Of a stretch of 64,000 nt of DNA, positions 10,139-19,629 are shown piece after piece. The DNA comes from Ruegeria meonggei. Lineage in GTDB: Bacteria > Pseudomonadota > Alphaproteobacteria > Rhodobacterales > Rhodobacteraceae. The number at the start of each line of letters is the position of its first letter. The first letter of the stretch is position 1. Made by a program: the position numbers and the translations under genes. The notes under the pieces are model-generated. The model saw nothing but the letters and a program-made list of their open reading frames with translations. It was not told where the DNA came from and ran no database searches. The DNA is taken from positions 62,001 through 126,000 of the forward strand of contig NZ_FWFP01000011.1 of NCBI RefSeq assembly GCF_900172215.1, read 5' to 3'.

Positions 10139-10162
10139 GGCCCGCGATTTGCGGGCCTTTTT
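10139..10162 (+). terminator. Rho-independent terminator after the peroxiredoxin
   Basis: GGCCCGC (10139-10145), a five-base loop and GCGGGCC (10151-10157) form a seven-pair GC stem followed by TTTTT. Confidence 0.88.
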
Positions 10163-10164
10163 CA

Positions 10165-11088
10165 TCACGTGCGGGTTGCCGACACGATGTCATTACCGAC
10201 CCTACGAATGACCTCTGCCAAACCATCGAACCAATCCTCGCCCCCGGTCGACAAACGCCGTACCAGCCCGACCGTCCGGGCAGGTTGCGGCGACGTGAAC
10301 CGCAACAACTTTAACCCAGGCACTGCATGCGCTTCGGATTGGGCGGCAAGTTCGGGCATCAGGGTCAGGCCGAATCCTTCGGCAACCAACCGAGACAAGG
10401 TCGCCAGCGAAGATGCCCCCATGTTGATCAACCCGCTGCTGCGATCCTGACCGCAGACCTCAAGCGCCTGATCCGTCAGGCAGTGGCCATCATCCAGCAA
10501 CATAAGTTGCGCAGTTTGCAGATCTACTGGACGCAGAGCATCCGGATCGGAGTCCATACCGTCCAAACGTGCATGACTGCCAGCCAAAAGAAAGCGGTCT
10601 TCGAACAGCGGCAGCTCGAACAGTTCGTTGCTGCCCGAGGGCAGCGCGACAACGCCCGCGTCAATCTCACCCGCGCGCAACATGGCCAGCAGACGATCTG
10701 TTCTGGCCTCACGGATCTGAACCCGCAGCGACACGTCCGAACTGCGTAGCCCTGCCAACACACCGGGCAGCAAATACGGCGCAATCGTAGGAATGATGCC
10801 AATAGACAACGACCTGTGCCCGCCCGAGTGATCCTTGGCAAACTGATCCAGCCGGTCGGCAGCCCCAAGCACCTGGCGTGCATAATCCAACACATCGCGC
10901 CCTAGTGGTGTCAGCAGGATGTCCCGCGCCTGCCGTTCAAACAGTGAGCCACCCAACGTCTCTTCCAGAGCCTTGATCTGCACTGACAGGGCTGGTTGCG
11001 AAACGTTGCAAACCTGTGCAGCCCGGCCAAAATTGCGTTGTTCGGCGACGGCGTTGAAATATTGCAGTTGTCTGAGGGTGAAATTCAT
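10165..11088 (-). CDS. oxyR: Hydrogen-peroxide sensor OxyR (LysR family)
   Basis: A 307-residue LysR-type regulator with an N-terminal winged HTH (FGRAAQVCNVSQPALSVQIKALE) and a substrate-binding-like domain. The redox pair of OxyR is present: C203 in DDGHCLTDQ and C212 in EVCG, nine residues apart as in E. coli (C199/C208). That makes OxyR much more likely than a generic LysR. No catalase gene is adjacent; the convergent peroxiredoxin is the nearest candidate target. Confidence 0.92.
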   Translation of the reverse strand: MNFTLRQLQYFNAVAEQRNFGRAAQVCNVSQPALSVQIKALEETLGGSLFERQARDILLTPLGRDVLDYARQVLGAADRLDQFAKDHSGGHRSLSIGIIPTIAPYLLPGVLAGLRSSDVSLRVQIREARTDRLLAMLRAGEIDAGVVALPSGSNELFELPLFEDRFLLAGSHARLDGMDSDPDALRPVDLQTAQLMLLDDGHCLTDQALEVCGQDRSSGLINMGASSLATLSRLVAEGFGLTLMPELAAQSEAHAVPGLKLLRFTSPQPARTVGLVRRLSTGGEDWFDGLAEVIRRVGNDIVSATRT

Positions 11089-11143
11089 AACCCCTGATTA
11101 TCACTAACCCGCCAAACCGCAACCGGAACATATCGTGATGCCG

Positions 11144-12265
11144 CTATCCAATCATGCGGTTGCGCTCGGCTTGCATATCATAGTGCCGCTTGAGCCGCTG
11201 CAACGCGATCCGAAGCACGATCTTGCCCGAGCGCGCAGACCATCCCATACGCTTTTCCGCAAGCTCCAGCCCCTCAAGGTAACAGCAGCACCGCAGAGCG
11301 ACATCGCTGAGGCCAGGCCCGAGATCCGACAAAGCATGCTCTACCCGGCCACGCGCGTCGGAAGATCCACGCCCGCCATGCGCCTCGCTGCCGAAACTGC
11401 CACGCCCGCCGGCGGTCAGGAAGTGATCCCAATTCTGCGCCACTTGCGGTCCAATCTGCGCCAGTTCAAAATCTTCGCGCAAACGTTCGCCGGCCCGTAC
11501 AAGCGCTTCGTCCAGAAAAGGTTTTCCGTCCCTGTCCCGCCTGCGCGCCAATGCGATCAGAGGGCTTTCCGCCACACTATAGCGCATCCGTTTGGGGCGG
11601 TTCGTGTTTGCCTCGCCACCCTGCCCCTGTGCCATTTGAGCGTGGAACGGAGACTGAGCCTCAGCCATGCCAAATTCACTGCGCGCCCGGGCTTTATTCT
11701 CGGCCTCTGCCACCAACCGGCTGAGCGCGGTGCGCCCTGAGGTGGATATCCGATACCGCGAAATGCGCCCGGGATTGTCACAGGCAATCCAGTCCTTTAA
11801 CGCCAAGGCCTGCGCAATCTCACAGTCTACCACCGCGGTTCTGGTCGCCCCACCATCCCCGGAATCGCGAACTACAACAGCTTTGTCCATCTCTTCGGCG
11901 ACAGCCAGGACCGAACCCGTTTCACAAAGCCGCCGCAAAATGCGCAGAGCTTCGCGGTTAAATCTTTCGTCTCTGGCCGCGGCCGCCTCTTCTGGTGTCA
12001 CCGCAGATAGTCCGGTCGTCATCACATCTGGCTTGGCCTCGGGTTCGGCAAAATGGGTCTGGGCCAGCGATTGCAGTGCGGCATCCACCAAGGGATCGTC
12101 CCGGCGCATCTCGATACGCCTGATTTGTCTGAGAATGGTTGAAGCATGGCACCCAGCGGACCGCGCTATATCGCGGATCGACTGTCCGGTTTCCGTGTGG
12201 GCCAAGTATCGCTGCGCCCCCTCAGGTACCCAAGCCGGAATGGTGAAAGCCATGTTATTTTCCAT
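11144..12265 (-). CDS. DUF6456 helix-turn-helix protein
   Basis: A 373-residue protein with an N-terminal HTH (SIRDIARSAGCHASTILRQIRRIE) and a C-terminal DUF6456-like domain rich in the RMRYSVAESPLIALARRRD and FLDEALVRAGERLREDFELA segments. Such proteins are conserved in Rhodobacteraceae and presumably regulate transcription, but no target is established. Start is taken as the ATG at 12265; a second ATG at 12253 is close behind. It is divergent from a DUF6477 gene, another lineage-specific protein, across about 240 bp. Confidence 0.82.
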   Translation of the reverse strand: MENNMAFTIPAWVPEGAQRYLAHTETGQSIRDIARSAGCHASTILRQIRRIEMRRDDPLVDAALQSLAQTHFAEPEAKPDVMTTGLSAVTPEEAAAARDERFNREALRILRRLCETGSVLAVAEEMDKAVVVRDSGDGGATRTAVVDCEIAQALALKDWIACDNPGRISRYRISTSGRTALSRLVAEAENKARARSEFGMAEAQSPFHAQMAQGQGGEANTNRPKRMRYSVAESPLIALARRRDRDGKPFLDEALVRAGERLREDFELAQIGPQVAQNWDHFLTAGGRGSFGSEAHGGRGSSDARGRVEHALSDLGPGLSDVALRCCCYLEGLELAEKRMGWSARSGKIVLRIALQRLKRHYDMQAERNRMIG

Positions 12266-12505
12266 ATTTACTTGCCCTCGTCGACAAAACAATCTGCTAT
12301 CTATCGCCCCCGATGATTTGTTAACCAATTCTAACTAGAGTTGCTTTCGTTACTCGTTCGTTAATCAACAGAGACAACGACCAGATTTGATTCAAAAATA
12401 TAAACAGTCATGAAGTCATAGTTCGGCGAGAGCCCGATCAAGGCAACACCCGCTAAGGTTGTGTGACAACTGTGGAACCTTCACTTTGAAAAAGTGATCC
12501 ATCGA

Positions 12506-12805
12506 ATGCACGACCTGATGACCATGATCACTTCACTGCGCCGCCCCCGTTTGTTAGCACGGGCCGCAAAAATCGGGGCTCAGGACTACGATCGGGATCG
12601 GCATCTGCAGCGCATACTGGGCTATGGATCGCTGCCCGGTACAGGGGCAGCGTTGGTTCGGTTGCTGGAAATGGAGCGAGAGGTTAACACGCAAAGGCAG
12701 GAAGAGGATGCCGCCTATTCACTGATCCGCCATCTGGACCTGTTGATCGCGCTATTGGGCGAGGCGCAGCTGTTTCAGGCCAGCCGCGCCTCGCAGTATC
12801 AGTGA
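12506..12805 (+). CDS. DUF6477 family small protein
   Basis: A 99-residue helical protein beginning MHDLMTMITSLRRPRLLARAA, with LGYGSLPGTGAALVRLLEME and a charged linker. This matches the Rhodobacteraceae-specific DUF6477 family of unknown function. A GTG at 12494 could add four residues. The stop codon directly abuts that of the convergent methyltransferase gene. Confidence 0.82.
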   Translation: MHDLMTMITSLRRPRLLARAAKIGAQDYDRDRHLQRILGYGSLPGTGAALVRLLEMEREVNTQRQEEDAAYSLIRHLDLLIALLGEAQLFQASRASQYQ

Positions 12806-14350
12806 TCAGGCAAAGGCATCCGGCATGGATGCTTTCTTTTCCGCCACGTAGTCATTCAACGCGGCGTTGATGTCCGGGTCGAGTTGCGGCTGCTGGTAGT
12901 TGGCCAGCAGATGCTCGACCCGCCCGGTGGCAATCTGGCGTGTGTCGCGTGCGCCTTCATCTTCCCAGGTCTCATACGGTTTGTAGTCCAGCACTTCGCT
13001 TTTCCAGAACGCCTCTTTGAAGTTGGCCTGCGTATGCGCACAGCCAAGGTAGTGACCCCCGGGGCCCACTTCGCGGATGGCGTCCATGGCCTGCGCATTC
13101 TCGTCATACGCAACACCTTTGGCCAATCCGTGCAACACGCCCAGCTGGTCCGCATCCATGACGAACTTTTCGAAATCGGCAACCAGACCACCTTCGAGCC
13201 AGCCACAGGAATGCAGCATAAAGTTCACACCGGCCATCAGCCCCATATTCAGCGAGTTTGCTGTTTCATACGCCGCTTGCGCGTCTGGCAGCTTTGAGCC
13301 GCAGAACGAACCTGCTGATCGGTACGGTAGCCCGAGACGTCGGGCCAACTGACCCGCCCCATAGGTGACAAGCGATGCCTCGGGTGTTCCGAATGTCGGC
13401 GCGCCGGAATTCATATCGATCGACGACACAAACGCGCCAAAGATCGCTGGGGCTCCGGGTCGGATTATTTGGCTATACGCAACGCCTGCCATAACCTCGG
13501 CCAGCACCTGTGTCAGCGTCCCTGCAACCGAGACCGGGGCCATCGCGCCACCCACGATAAAGGGTGAGATGATGCAGGCCTGGTTGTTTTTGGCATAAAC
13601 CTCAAGCGCGCCCATCATCACGTCGTCGAAGGTCATCGGCGAGTTGATGTTGGTCAACGAGGTCATCACCGTGTTTTCCTGAACGAACTCTTTGCCGAAC
13701 AGAATCTCACACATTTCAACGGAATCCTGCGCCCGGCTGGGATCAGTGACCGATCCCATGAACGGCTTGTCCGACAGCGTCATGTGCGCCATCAACATGT
13801 CCAGGTGACGTTTGTTTACCGGAACATCTGTTGGTTCGCAGACTGTCCCACCCGAGTGGTGCAGCCATTTGGACATATAGGCCAGCTTCACGAACTTGTT
13901 GAAATCTTCCATGGTCGCGTAACGACGCCCGCCATGCGCATCCCGCACAAACGGAGGTCCATACACAGGAGCCAGAACCATATTGCGGCCACCTACGACC
14001 ACCGATTTCTCGGGATTGCGGGCGTGTTGGGTGAATTGGCTGGGAGCGGTTTTGATTAGCTGCCGCGCTAAACCGCGAGGGATGCGAACGCGCTCGCCCT
14101 CAACATCGGCCCCCATATCCTTCCAGCGCTGCAACGCAGCCGGGTTGTCGACAAAATTGACGCCAACTTCGGCCAGAACGGTTTCCGCATTGGTTTCGAT
14201 GATTTCCAACGCTTCTTCGTTGAGTATCTCGAAGTTCGGAATATTCCGTTCGATAAATTTTGCGGTTTCGATGCGAACTGCGGTACGTTCGGCCCGGCGG
14301 GCGGCTCCACCGCCACCTCTCGCCCTGCGCCGGGTGTTTGCCTCTGGCAT
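12806..14350 (-). CDS. MttB-family (non-pyrrolysine) methylamine methyltransferase homologue
   Basis: A 514-residue member of the trimethylamine methyltransferase (MttB) superfamily. It has a low-complexity Arg/Gly N-terminus (RRRARGGGGAARRAER), then the family body with GVNFVDNPA, the HSGGTVCEPTDVPVNKRHLD block and SPFIVGGAMAPVSVAGTL. It reads through with no in-frame amber codon, so it lacks pyrrolysine and belongs with homologues such as glycine-betaine methyltransferase MtgB. These transfer a methyl group to a corrinoid protein. No corrinoid protein or its activator is nearby, so the substrate and partner are unknown. Confidence 0.88.
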   Translation of the reverse strand: MPEANTRRRARGGGGAARRAERTAVRIETAKFIERNIPNFEILNEEALEIIETNAETVLAEVGVNFVDNPAALQRWKDMGADVEGERVRIPRGLARQLIKTAPSQFTQHARNPEKSVVVGGRNMVLAPVYGPPFVRDAHGGRRYATMEDFNKFVKLAYMSKWLHHSGGTVCEPTDVPVNKRHLDMLMAHMTLSDKPFMGSVTDPSRAQDSVEMCEILFGKEFVQENTVMTSLTNINSPMTFDDVMMGALEVYAKNNQACIISPFIVGGAMAPVSVAGTLTQVLAEVMAGVAYSQIIRPGAPAIFGAFVSSIDMNSGAPTFGTPEASLVTYGAGQLARRLGLPYRSAGSFCGSKLPDAQAAYETANSLNMGLMAGVNFMLHSCGWLEGGLVADFEKFVMDADQLGVLHGLAKGVAYDENAQAMDAIREVGPGGHYLGCAHTQANFKEAFWKSEVLDYKPYETWEDEGARDTRQIATGRVEHLLANYQQPQLDPDINAALNDYVAEKKASMPDAFA

Positions 14351-14509
14351 GAGAAAATCCCGTGATAATTGTTAGATTTCCCGGTTTTTTTACATGAAAC
14401 TGACACCGTACCAGACGTGGATTACGGCGCTCTAGAGGTAAAAGCGACATGAACCCATTCTGGCTGCTCTGGCTACTACAATTTGCAGCCCCCGCTGAGG
14501 GGACGAAGC

Positions 14510-15316
14510 CTATTTAATTTTGGCAAGAAACTTCTGCCGGCCTTTTTCACCCATGCGGTTCAGCATCGGATAAAGCACCCGCATCAGGCCCGGGAACCCG
14601 GTCAGCAGTCTTGCGGTCACCACATCTGAGCGCGGTACGAAATATTCCAGTTTTTTACCCTTTTGCGCCCGCTTCAGGGCTGCGACAACATCATCCGTCG
14701 TCGAGGGGGTGGATAAGAAGTTAAGCGCACTGCCGCCGTTTGCTGCCTCATACCGCAACATCGGGGTGTCGATCGCATTCGGGTAGATCGAGGAAACAGA
14801 GACGCCATGCGCGCGCAATTCCTCAGCAAGGGACAGGTAATACCCACGAATGCCAAACTTGCTTGCGGTGTAGGCGGCGCTACCAGGCAGTGCAACGAAA
14901 CTGGCTGCGGATTGCGTTCCGATAATATGACCGTCGCCGTTCTTTTCCATATGCTGCGCCAACGCCTGGCTGAGATGCGCGGCAGCCCGCAGATTGATGT
15001 CGAGGTGTTGGCAGATCGCTGAACGCTCAAGATCAACGGCATGTCCGGGCTGAATAATACCGGCATTGACCAATCCAACCGCAATCCGCTCTGATGAGTT
15101 TGCAATCTCGGTACTAAGCGCCTCTAACGCTTTCGAATCGGAGAGGTCCGATTTACTGATTATCGCCGTGGGATAGCGCTCGGACAGCTCGGCCAAAACA
15201 CGTTCGTCGCGACCACACAGCCAAAGCTTATAGCCGCCGTCGTGAAAATGAGCCGCCGCAGCCATGCCAATGCCGCCAGTTGCACCGGTGATGAATGCGA
15301 TCTCACACGTTGCCAT
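14510..15316 (-). CDS. Short-chain dehydrogenase/reductase
   Basis: A 268-residue classical SDR with the cofactor loop TGATGGIG (residues 10-17), LVNAG, a catalytic serine in TQSAAS and the YTASK catalytic pair. The C-terminal RRRQKFLAK-like tail and RVLYPMLNRMG resemble SDRs acting on acyl or sterol-like substrates, but the substrate cannot be told. The gene stands alone; the 277-bp space before guaA holds no recognisable element. Confidence 0.9.
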   Translation of the reverse strand: MATCEIAFITGATGGIGMAAAAHFHDGGYKLWLCGRDERVLAELSERYPTAIISKSDLSDSKALEALSTEIANSSERIAVGLVNAGIIQPGHAVDLERSAICQHLDINLRAAAHLSQALAQHMEKNGDGHIIGTQSAASFVALPGSAAYTASKFGIRGYYLSLAEELRAHGVSVSSIYPNAIDTPMLRYEAANGGSALNFLSTPSTTDDVVAALKRAQKGKKLEYFVPRSDVVTARLLTGFPGLMRVLYPMLNRMGEKGRQKFLAKIK

Positions 15317-15593
15317 AAGTCTTTCCCCTTGTTGCCGGTATGCCGCCCCAGGAACCGGAACTGGGCCTTATCAGTCCGTTTCGCTCTGGCGGGGTATTTC
15401 CGCAGTACCTTATTTTGCGCGACTTGCACGACCTGATCCATTCCGACCTTACGTTCAACAGGCCAGGCATTGTATTGAGGATCAACCTCAGACTGAAACG
15501 CGCAGCTCACCGCAACCAACAAAGGGCGACCTAAGCTGCTGCCCTGCCTGAAATCCCTTGCGTTCGCTACATCTGCAACCTAGTAGCAAACCC

Positions 15594-17153
15594 ATGACCC
15601 AGATATCCCATGACCGCCTTCTGATCATCGACTTCGGCAGCCAGGTAACGCAACTTATTGCCCGACGCCTGCGCGAACTGAACGTCTATTGCGAAATTCA
15701 TCCCTACCAGAACGTCACGATGGACTTCGTGCGGGAAATGGCCCCGAAAGCAGTGATTTTCTCGGGCGGTCCGGACAGTGTGACACGCGACGGATCTCCG
15801 CGCGTGCCGCAAGAGATATTTGACTACGGCGTTCCGATCCTGGGCATCTGCTATGGCCAGCAGGTGATGATGCATCAGCTTGGTGGCAAGGTCGAAAGTG
15901 GCCACGGCACGGCCGAGTTTGGTCGGGCCTTCGTGACCCCCAAAGGTCAGCTGGATGTTTTGAACGGCTGGTTCAACGATGGCGACGAACAAGTCTGGAT
16001 GAGCCACGGCGACCACGTCAGTGAAATCGCGCCTGGGTTTGAGGTTTATGGCACCTCGCCCAACGCGCCTTATGCGATCACCGCGGACACGAACCGTCAT
16101 TTCTATGCCGTTCAATTCCACCCCGAGGTCCACCACACTCCTCGTGGTGCCAAGCTTTATGAAAACTTCGTCAAGCTGGCCGGATTTGCCGGGGACTGGA
16201 CGATGGGGGCCTACCGGGACGAGATGATCCGCAAGATCCGCGAGCAGGTTGGCGACAAGAACGTCATTTGCGGCCTGTCCGGCGGCGTCGACAGCTCGGT
16301 CGCGGCGATCCTGATCCACGAAGCGATTGGCGATCAGCTGACCTGTGTCTTTGTGGATCACGGTTTGCTACGCAAGAACGAGGCGACAGAAGTCGTTGGC
16401 ATGTTCCGCGACAACTACAACATCCAACTGATCCACGCCGATGAAAGCGACCTGTTTCTGGGCGAGCTCGACGGTCAGAGTGATCCCGAAACCAAGCGTA
16501 AGATTATCGGCAAGCTTTTTATCGACGTGTTCCAGAAACACGCCGATACGATCGAAGGGGCCGAATTCCTAGCACAGGGCACTCTGTATCCGGATGTCAT
16601 TGAATCGGTGTCGTTCTCAGGTGGTCCGTCGGTTACGATCAAATCGCACCACAATGTCGGCGGCCTGCCCGAGAAGATGGGTTTGAAACTGGTCGAACCC
16701 CTGCGGGAATTGTTCAAGGATGAGGTGCGCGCGCTGGGTCGCGAACTGGGCCTGCCGCCCAGCTTTATCGGCCGCCACCCCTTCCCCGGCCCCGGCCTTG
16801 CGATCCGCTGCCCCGGCGAAATCACCCGCGAAAAACTTGGGATTTTGCGCGAAGCAGATGCGGTTTACATTGATCAGATTCGCAAACATGGCCTGTACGA
16901 TGACATCTGGCAGGCCTTTGTGGCCATCCTGCCTGTGCGCACCGTGGGCGTAATGGGCGACGGACGCACCTATGATTATGCCTGTGCGCTGCGGGCCGTG
17001 ACGTCTGTGGATGGCATGACCGCCGACTATTACCCCTTCAGCCATGAGTTCCTTGGCGAAACCGCCACGCGGATCATCAACGAGGTCAAAGGCATCAATA
17101 GATGCACCTATGACATCACCTCAAAACCACCGGGAACAATCGAGTGGGAATGA
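15594..17153 (+). CDS. guaA: GMP synthase (glutamine-hydrolysing)
   Basis: Converts XMP to GMP with glutamine as nitrogen donor. The N-terminal class I amidotransferase domain has C86 in GICYGQQ and the HPE of VQFHPEV. The ATP-pyrophosphatase domain has the SGGVDSS loop near residue 227, and the C-terminal dimerisation domain ends with the standard KPPGTIEWE. At 519 residues it is the usual length. Start is the ATG at 15594; upstream in-frame ATG lacks homology. A strong terminator follows. Confidence 0.98.
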   Translation: MTQISHDRLLIIDFGSQVTQLIARRLRELNVYCEIHPYQNVTMDFVREMAPKAVIFSGGPDSVTRDGSPRVPQEIFDYGVPILGICYGQQVMMHQLGGKVESGHGTAEFGRAFVTPKGQLDVLNGWFNDGDEQVWMSHGDHVSEIAPGFEVYGTSPNAPYAITADTNRHFYAVQFHPEVHHTPRGAKLYENFVKLAGFAGDWTMGAYRDEMIRKIREQVGDKNVICGLSGGVDSSVAAILIHEAIGDQLTCVFVDHGLLRKNEATEVVGMFRDNYNIQLIHADESDLFLGELDGQSDPETKRKIIGKLFIDVFQKHADTIEGAEFLAQGTLYPDVIESVSFSGGPSVTIKSHHNVGGLPEKMGLKLVEPLRELFKDEVRALGRELGLPPSFIGRHPFPGPGLAIRCPGEITREKLGILREADAVYIDQIRKHGLYDDIWQAFVAILPVRTVGVMGDGRTYDYACALRAVTSVDGMTADYYPFSHEFLGETATRIINEVKGINRCTYDITSKPPGTIEWE

Positions 17154-17160
17154 CCTAAAA

Positions 17161-17184
17161 GCCGGGCTAAGCCCGGCTTTTTTT
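17161..17184 (+). terminator. Rho-independent terminator after guaA
   Basis: GCCGGGC (17161-17167), loop TAA and GCCCGGC (17171-17177) followed by a run of seven T. Four A before the stem extend the pairing and would let it work on both strands. Confidence 0.9.
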
Positions 17185-17249
17185 GTTTAAGTCTCGGCGA
17201 AAACCAATAACTTTCAATTTGTTACTTCGCGATTCTTGCAGGCGGCACC

Positions 17250-18155
17250 ATGGACAGCAGCAAACCTCAGATCGGCAAGGCCGCGCTTTGGATGACCGGA
17301 GCGATTGCCTCGTTCTCGTCCATGGCCGTGGCTGGCCGCGAGCTGAGCGTGACCCACGACACGTTCGAGATCATGTTCTATCGCAGCCTGGTTGGTATTT
17401 GCGTTGTTGCGCTGGTGCTGACGCTGTCGCGGAAATGGCATCAGGTCTCAACCTACCGGCTGGGACTACATGGCATCCGGAATCTTTTGCATTTTACCGG
17501 TCAGAACCTTTGGTTCTATGCCGTGTCCGTGATCCCTCTGGCGCAGGTTTTCGCGCTGGAGTTTACACAGCCAATTTGGGTAATCCTGCTGTCACCGCTG
17601 TTGCTGGGCGAACGGCTGACACCCGTACGTGTTGTGTCCGCCTTGATTGGTTTTGCCGGCATCCTGATCATTGCACGCCCCGGAGCTGTGCCCATCAGTA
17701 CCGGCCTGTTGACCGCTGCCCTTTCAGCGGTGTTCTTTGCGCTGACAACCATTTCCACCAAGAAACTGACCAGATTTGCCAGCATCGGGTGCATTATGTT
17801 CTGGCTGACGGTTATGCAGGCGGCGCTTGGTTTGATAGCTTCTGGTATCGACGGACAGATCACGCTGCCCACGATCAACACGGCTCCTTTTCTATTGCTG
17901 GTCGGCCTGGCGGGCTTACTGGCACATTTCTGCATCACCAATGCTTTGGCAATTGCCCCGGCCACCGTGGTCGTTCCGTTCGACTTTGCCCGCCTGCCGA
18001 CCATCGCGATTGTCAGTATGATTCTCTATCACGAGCCACTGGACCAATGGACCCTATTGGGGGCGGTCGTGATCTTCTCGGGTATCTTTTTGAATGTTAG
18101 CGCCGAGAAACGTAACAGTTTAGCAACACTTCCAAAGGACACTCGGCAACGGTAA
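17250..18155 (+). CDS. DMT-superfamily (EamA) transporter
   Basis: A 301-residue inner-membrane protein with about ten hydrophobic segments arranged as two EamA repeats. The first repeat includes FYRSLVGICVVALVL and EFTQPIWVILLSPLLLGERL; the second ends PFDFARLPTIAIVSMILYHEPLDQWTLLG. The conserved glutamates and prolines at the ends of the repeats fit metabolite exporters of the RhaT/YdcZ type. Substrate unknown. Confidence 0.9.
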   Translation: MDSSKPQIGKAALWMTGAIASFSSMAVAGRELSVTHDTFEIMFYRSLVGICVVALVLTLSRKWHQVSTYRLGLHGIRNLLHFTGQNLWFYAVSVIPLAQVFALEFTQPIWVILLSPLLLGERLTPVRVVSALIGFAGILIIARPGAVPISTGLLTAALSAVFFALTTISTKKLTRFASIGCIMFWLTVMQAALGLIASGIDGQITLPTINTAPFLLLVGLAGLLAHFCITNALAIAPATVVVPFDFARLPTIAIVSMILYHEPLDQWTLLGAVVIFSGIFLNVSAEKRNSLATLPKDTRQR

Positions 18156-18281
18156 CGCACCGTCACCAGTTGACGGTACAATCAAGCTTTAGAAAGTATC
18201 GAGCACCACTACGCCGGGCTGGCGCATACCCACTCCATGCAACACCACACCAGCCTGCGAAAGCAACTTAGGGAGGAACTA

Positions 18282-19406
18282 ATGAAAAAAGCGCTTCTAC
18301 AGGCGTGCGCAGTTTGCGTTGGAGCGTCAGGAGCCTATGCAGGCGGACTTGATCGCAGCGGCCAAGGTGTAAATCTGATCTTTGAAGAAGGTTCTGTTGT
18401 TCAGTTTCGCCTTGGATACACCAACCCCGATGTGTCCGGGACACTTGGCGGAGTAGACTCGGGAAACGTTGCCAAAGACTTCTTCACCCCGCATTTGGGT
18501 TACAAAACATCACTAACCGAAAAACTGGATTTCGCGCTTATCTACGATCAGCCCTTTGGCGCTGACGTTGAATACGGCTCAAACTATCCTTTGTCGCAAA
18601 ACCCGACATCACCGTTCGGAGGTCGCACTGACGTTCTGCGCGCAGAAGCCGATACAGACACCATTACCGCGTTGTTTCGGTATAAGTTCGATAATGGCTT
18701 CAGTGCCATTGGTGGTTTGCGCGCTCAGCGCCTGACTGGCAATGTGGCAGTACCAGCTGCTGCAGGATATGAGTCCGACCTCGACGCGGATATCGACTTT
18801 GGTTATGTCGTTGGTGTTGCCTGGGAAAAACCTGAGATCGCGGCCCGGGTCGCGCTGACCTACAACTCGAAGATCACGCATGACCTGTCGCAGACCGAGT
18901 CCAATAACATCGTTCCGCCCATCCCGGCAGGTGTATTTACGGCAGACACCGATTCCGAAGTTGTAACACCACAGTCTATTAACTTGGATTTCCAAACCGG
19001 CGTGGCGCCAAAAACCTTATTGTTCGGGTCCGTACGGTGGGTGGACTGGCCGCAATCCGTGTATGCTCCACCCGTCTACACTGGCATTACCGGCAGCAAT
19101 CTTTTGGACTACGATGATGCTACGTTCACATACTCGCTAGGCCTGGGTTACCAATTCTCTGAAGAGTTCTCGGGCGCTGTCACGCTGGGCTATGAAACTT
19201 CAACCGGGTCAACCGTGTCAGACCTGGGGCCAACAGACGGTTTCTGGAGCGTCGGTGTCGCTGGTACATATTCGATCGAAAAAGCCAAGATTTCTGGCGG
19301 CATTCGCTATACCGACATTGGAGACGCCACCACCAACCAGGGTGCGGACTTCAGCGGTAACAGCGCCTGGAGTGTCGGCCTGCAGCTGACCTACGCGCTG
19401 AACTAA
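18282..19406 (+). CDS. Outer-membrane porin of the FadL/OmpP1 type
   Basis: A 374-residue predicted beta-barrel. The first 20 or so residues (MKKALLQACAVCVGASGAYA) are a signal peptide cut before GGLDRSGQG, the start seen in OmpP1/FadL/TodX proteins that carry hydrophobic substrates across the outer membrane. Alternating strands such as SAIGGLRAQRLTG and WSVGVAGTYSI follow. It ends LTYALN without the terminal phenylalanine usual in barrel proteins. The ATG at 18282 has a GGGAGG Shine-Dalgarno. A terminator follows. Confidence 0.85.
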   Translation: MKKALLQACAVCVGASGAYAGGLDRSGQGVNLIFEEGSVVQFRLGYTNPDVSGTLGGVDSGNVAKDFFTPHLGYKTSLTEKLDFALIYDQPFGADVEYGSNYPLSQNPTSPFGGRTDVLRAEADTDTITALFRYKFDNGFSAIGGLRAQRLTGNVAVPAAAGYESDLDADIDFGYVVGVAWEKPEIAARVALTYNSKITHDLSQTESNNIVPPIPAGVFTADTDSEVVTPQSINLDFQTGVAPKTLLFGSVRWVDWPQSVYAPPVYTGITGSNLLDYDDATFTYSLGLGYQFSEEFSGAVTLGYETSTGSTVSDLGPTDGFWSVGVAGTYSIEKAKISGGIRYTDIGDATTNQGADFSGNSAWSVGLQLTYALN

Positions 19407-19433
19407 CCAGAAGTCATACCTTAACAAAGAAAG

Positions 19434-19459
19434 CCCCGCCCTTTGTTGGCGGGGTTTTT
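19434..19459 (+). terminator. Rho-independent terminator after the porin gene
   Basis: CCCCGCC (19434-19440), a seven-base loop, GGCGGGG (19448-19454) and TTTTT. Confidence 0.88.
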
Positions 19460-19629
19460 CGTTTTGTAGTGTTCCGAGTCTAAAAAGCAGTCTGACGCTC
19501 CGATGATTTTCGTCCTCTGCCATCTGTACCCCAATTCGACCGGCAGGATGGTATTGAACTGGTCTTGCACGCATGATTGACGCCGCCCGCCGCCCGAATT
19601 AGCTAGGTCTGAAAAAGGGACAGCAGAAG

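Noticed and set aside
12806..14350. Pyrrolysine-containing MttB
   Set aside because: No in-frame amber codon exists in the gene.
15567..16361. Reading frame antisense to guaA
   Set aside because: The opposite strand is guaA with all catalytic motifs, so this is a shadow.
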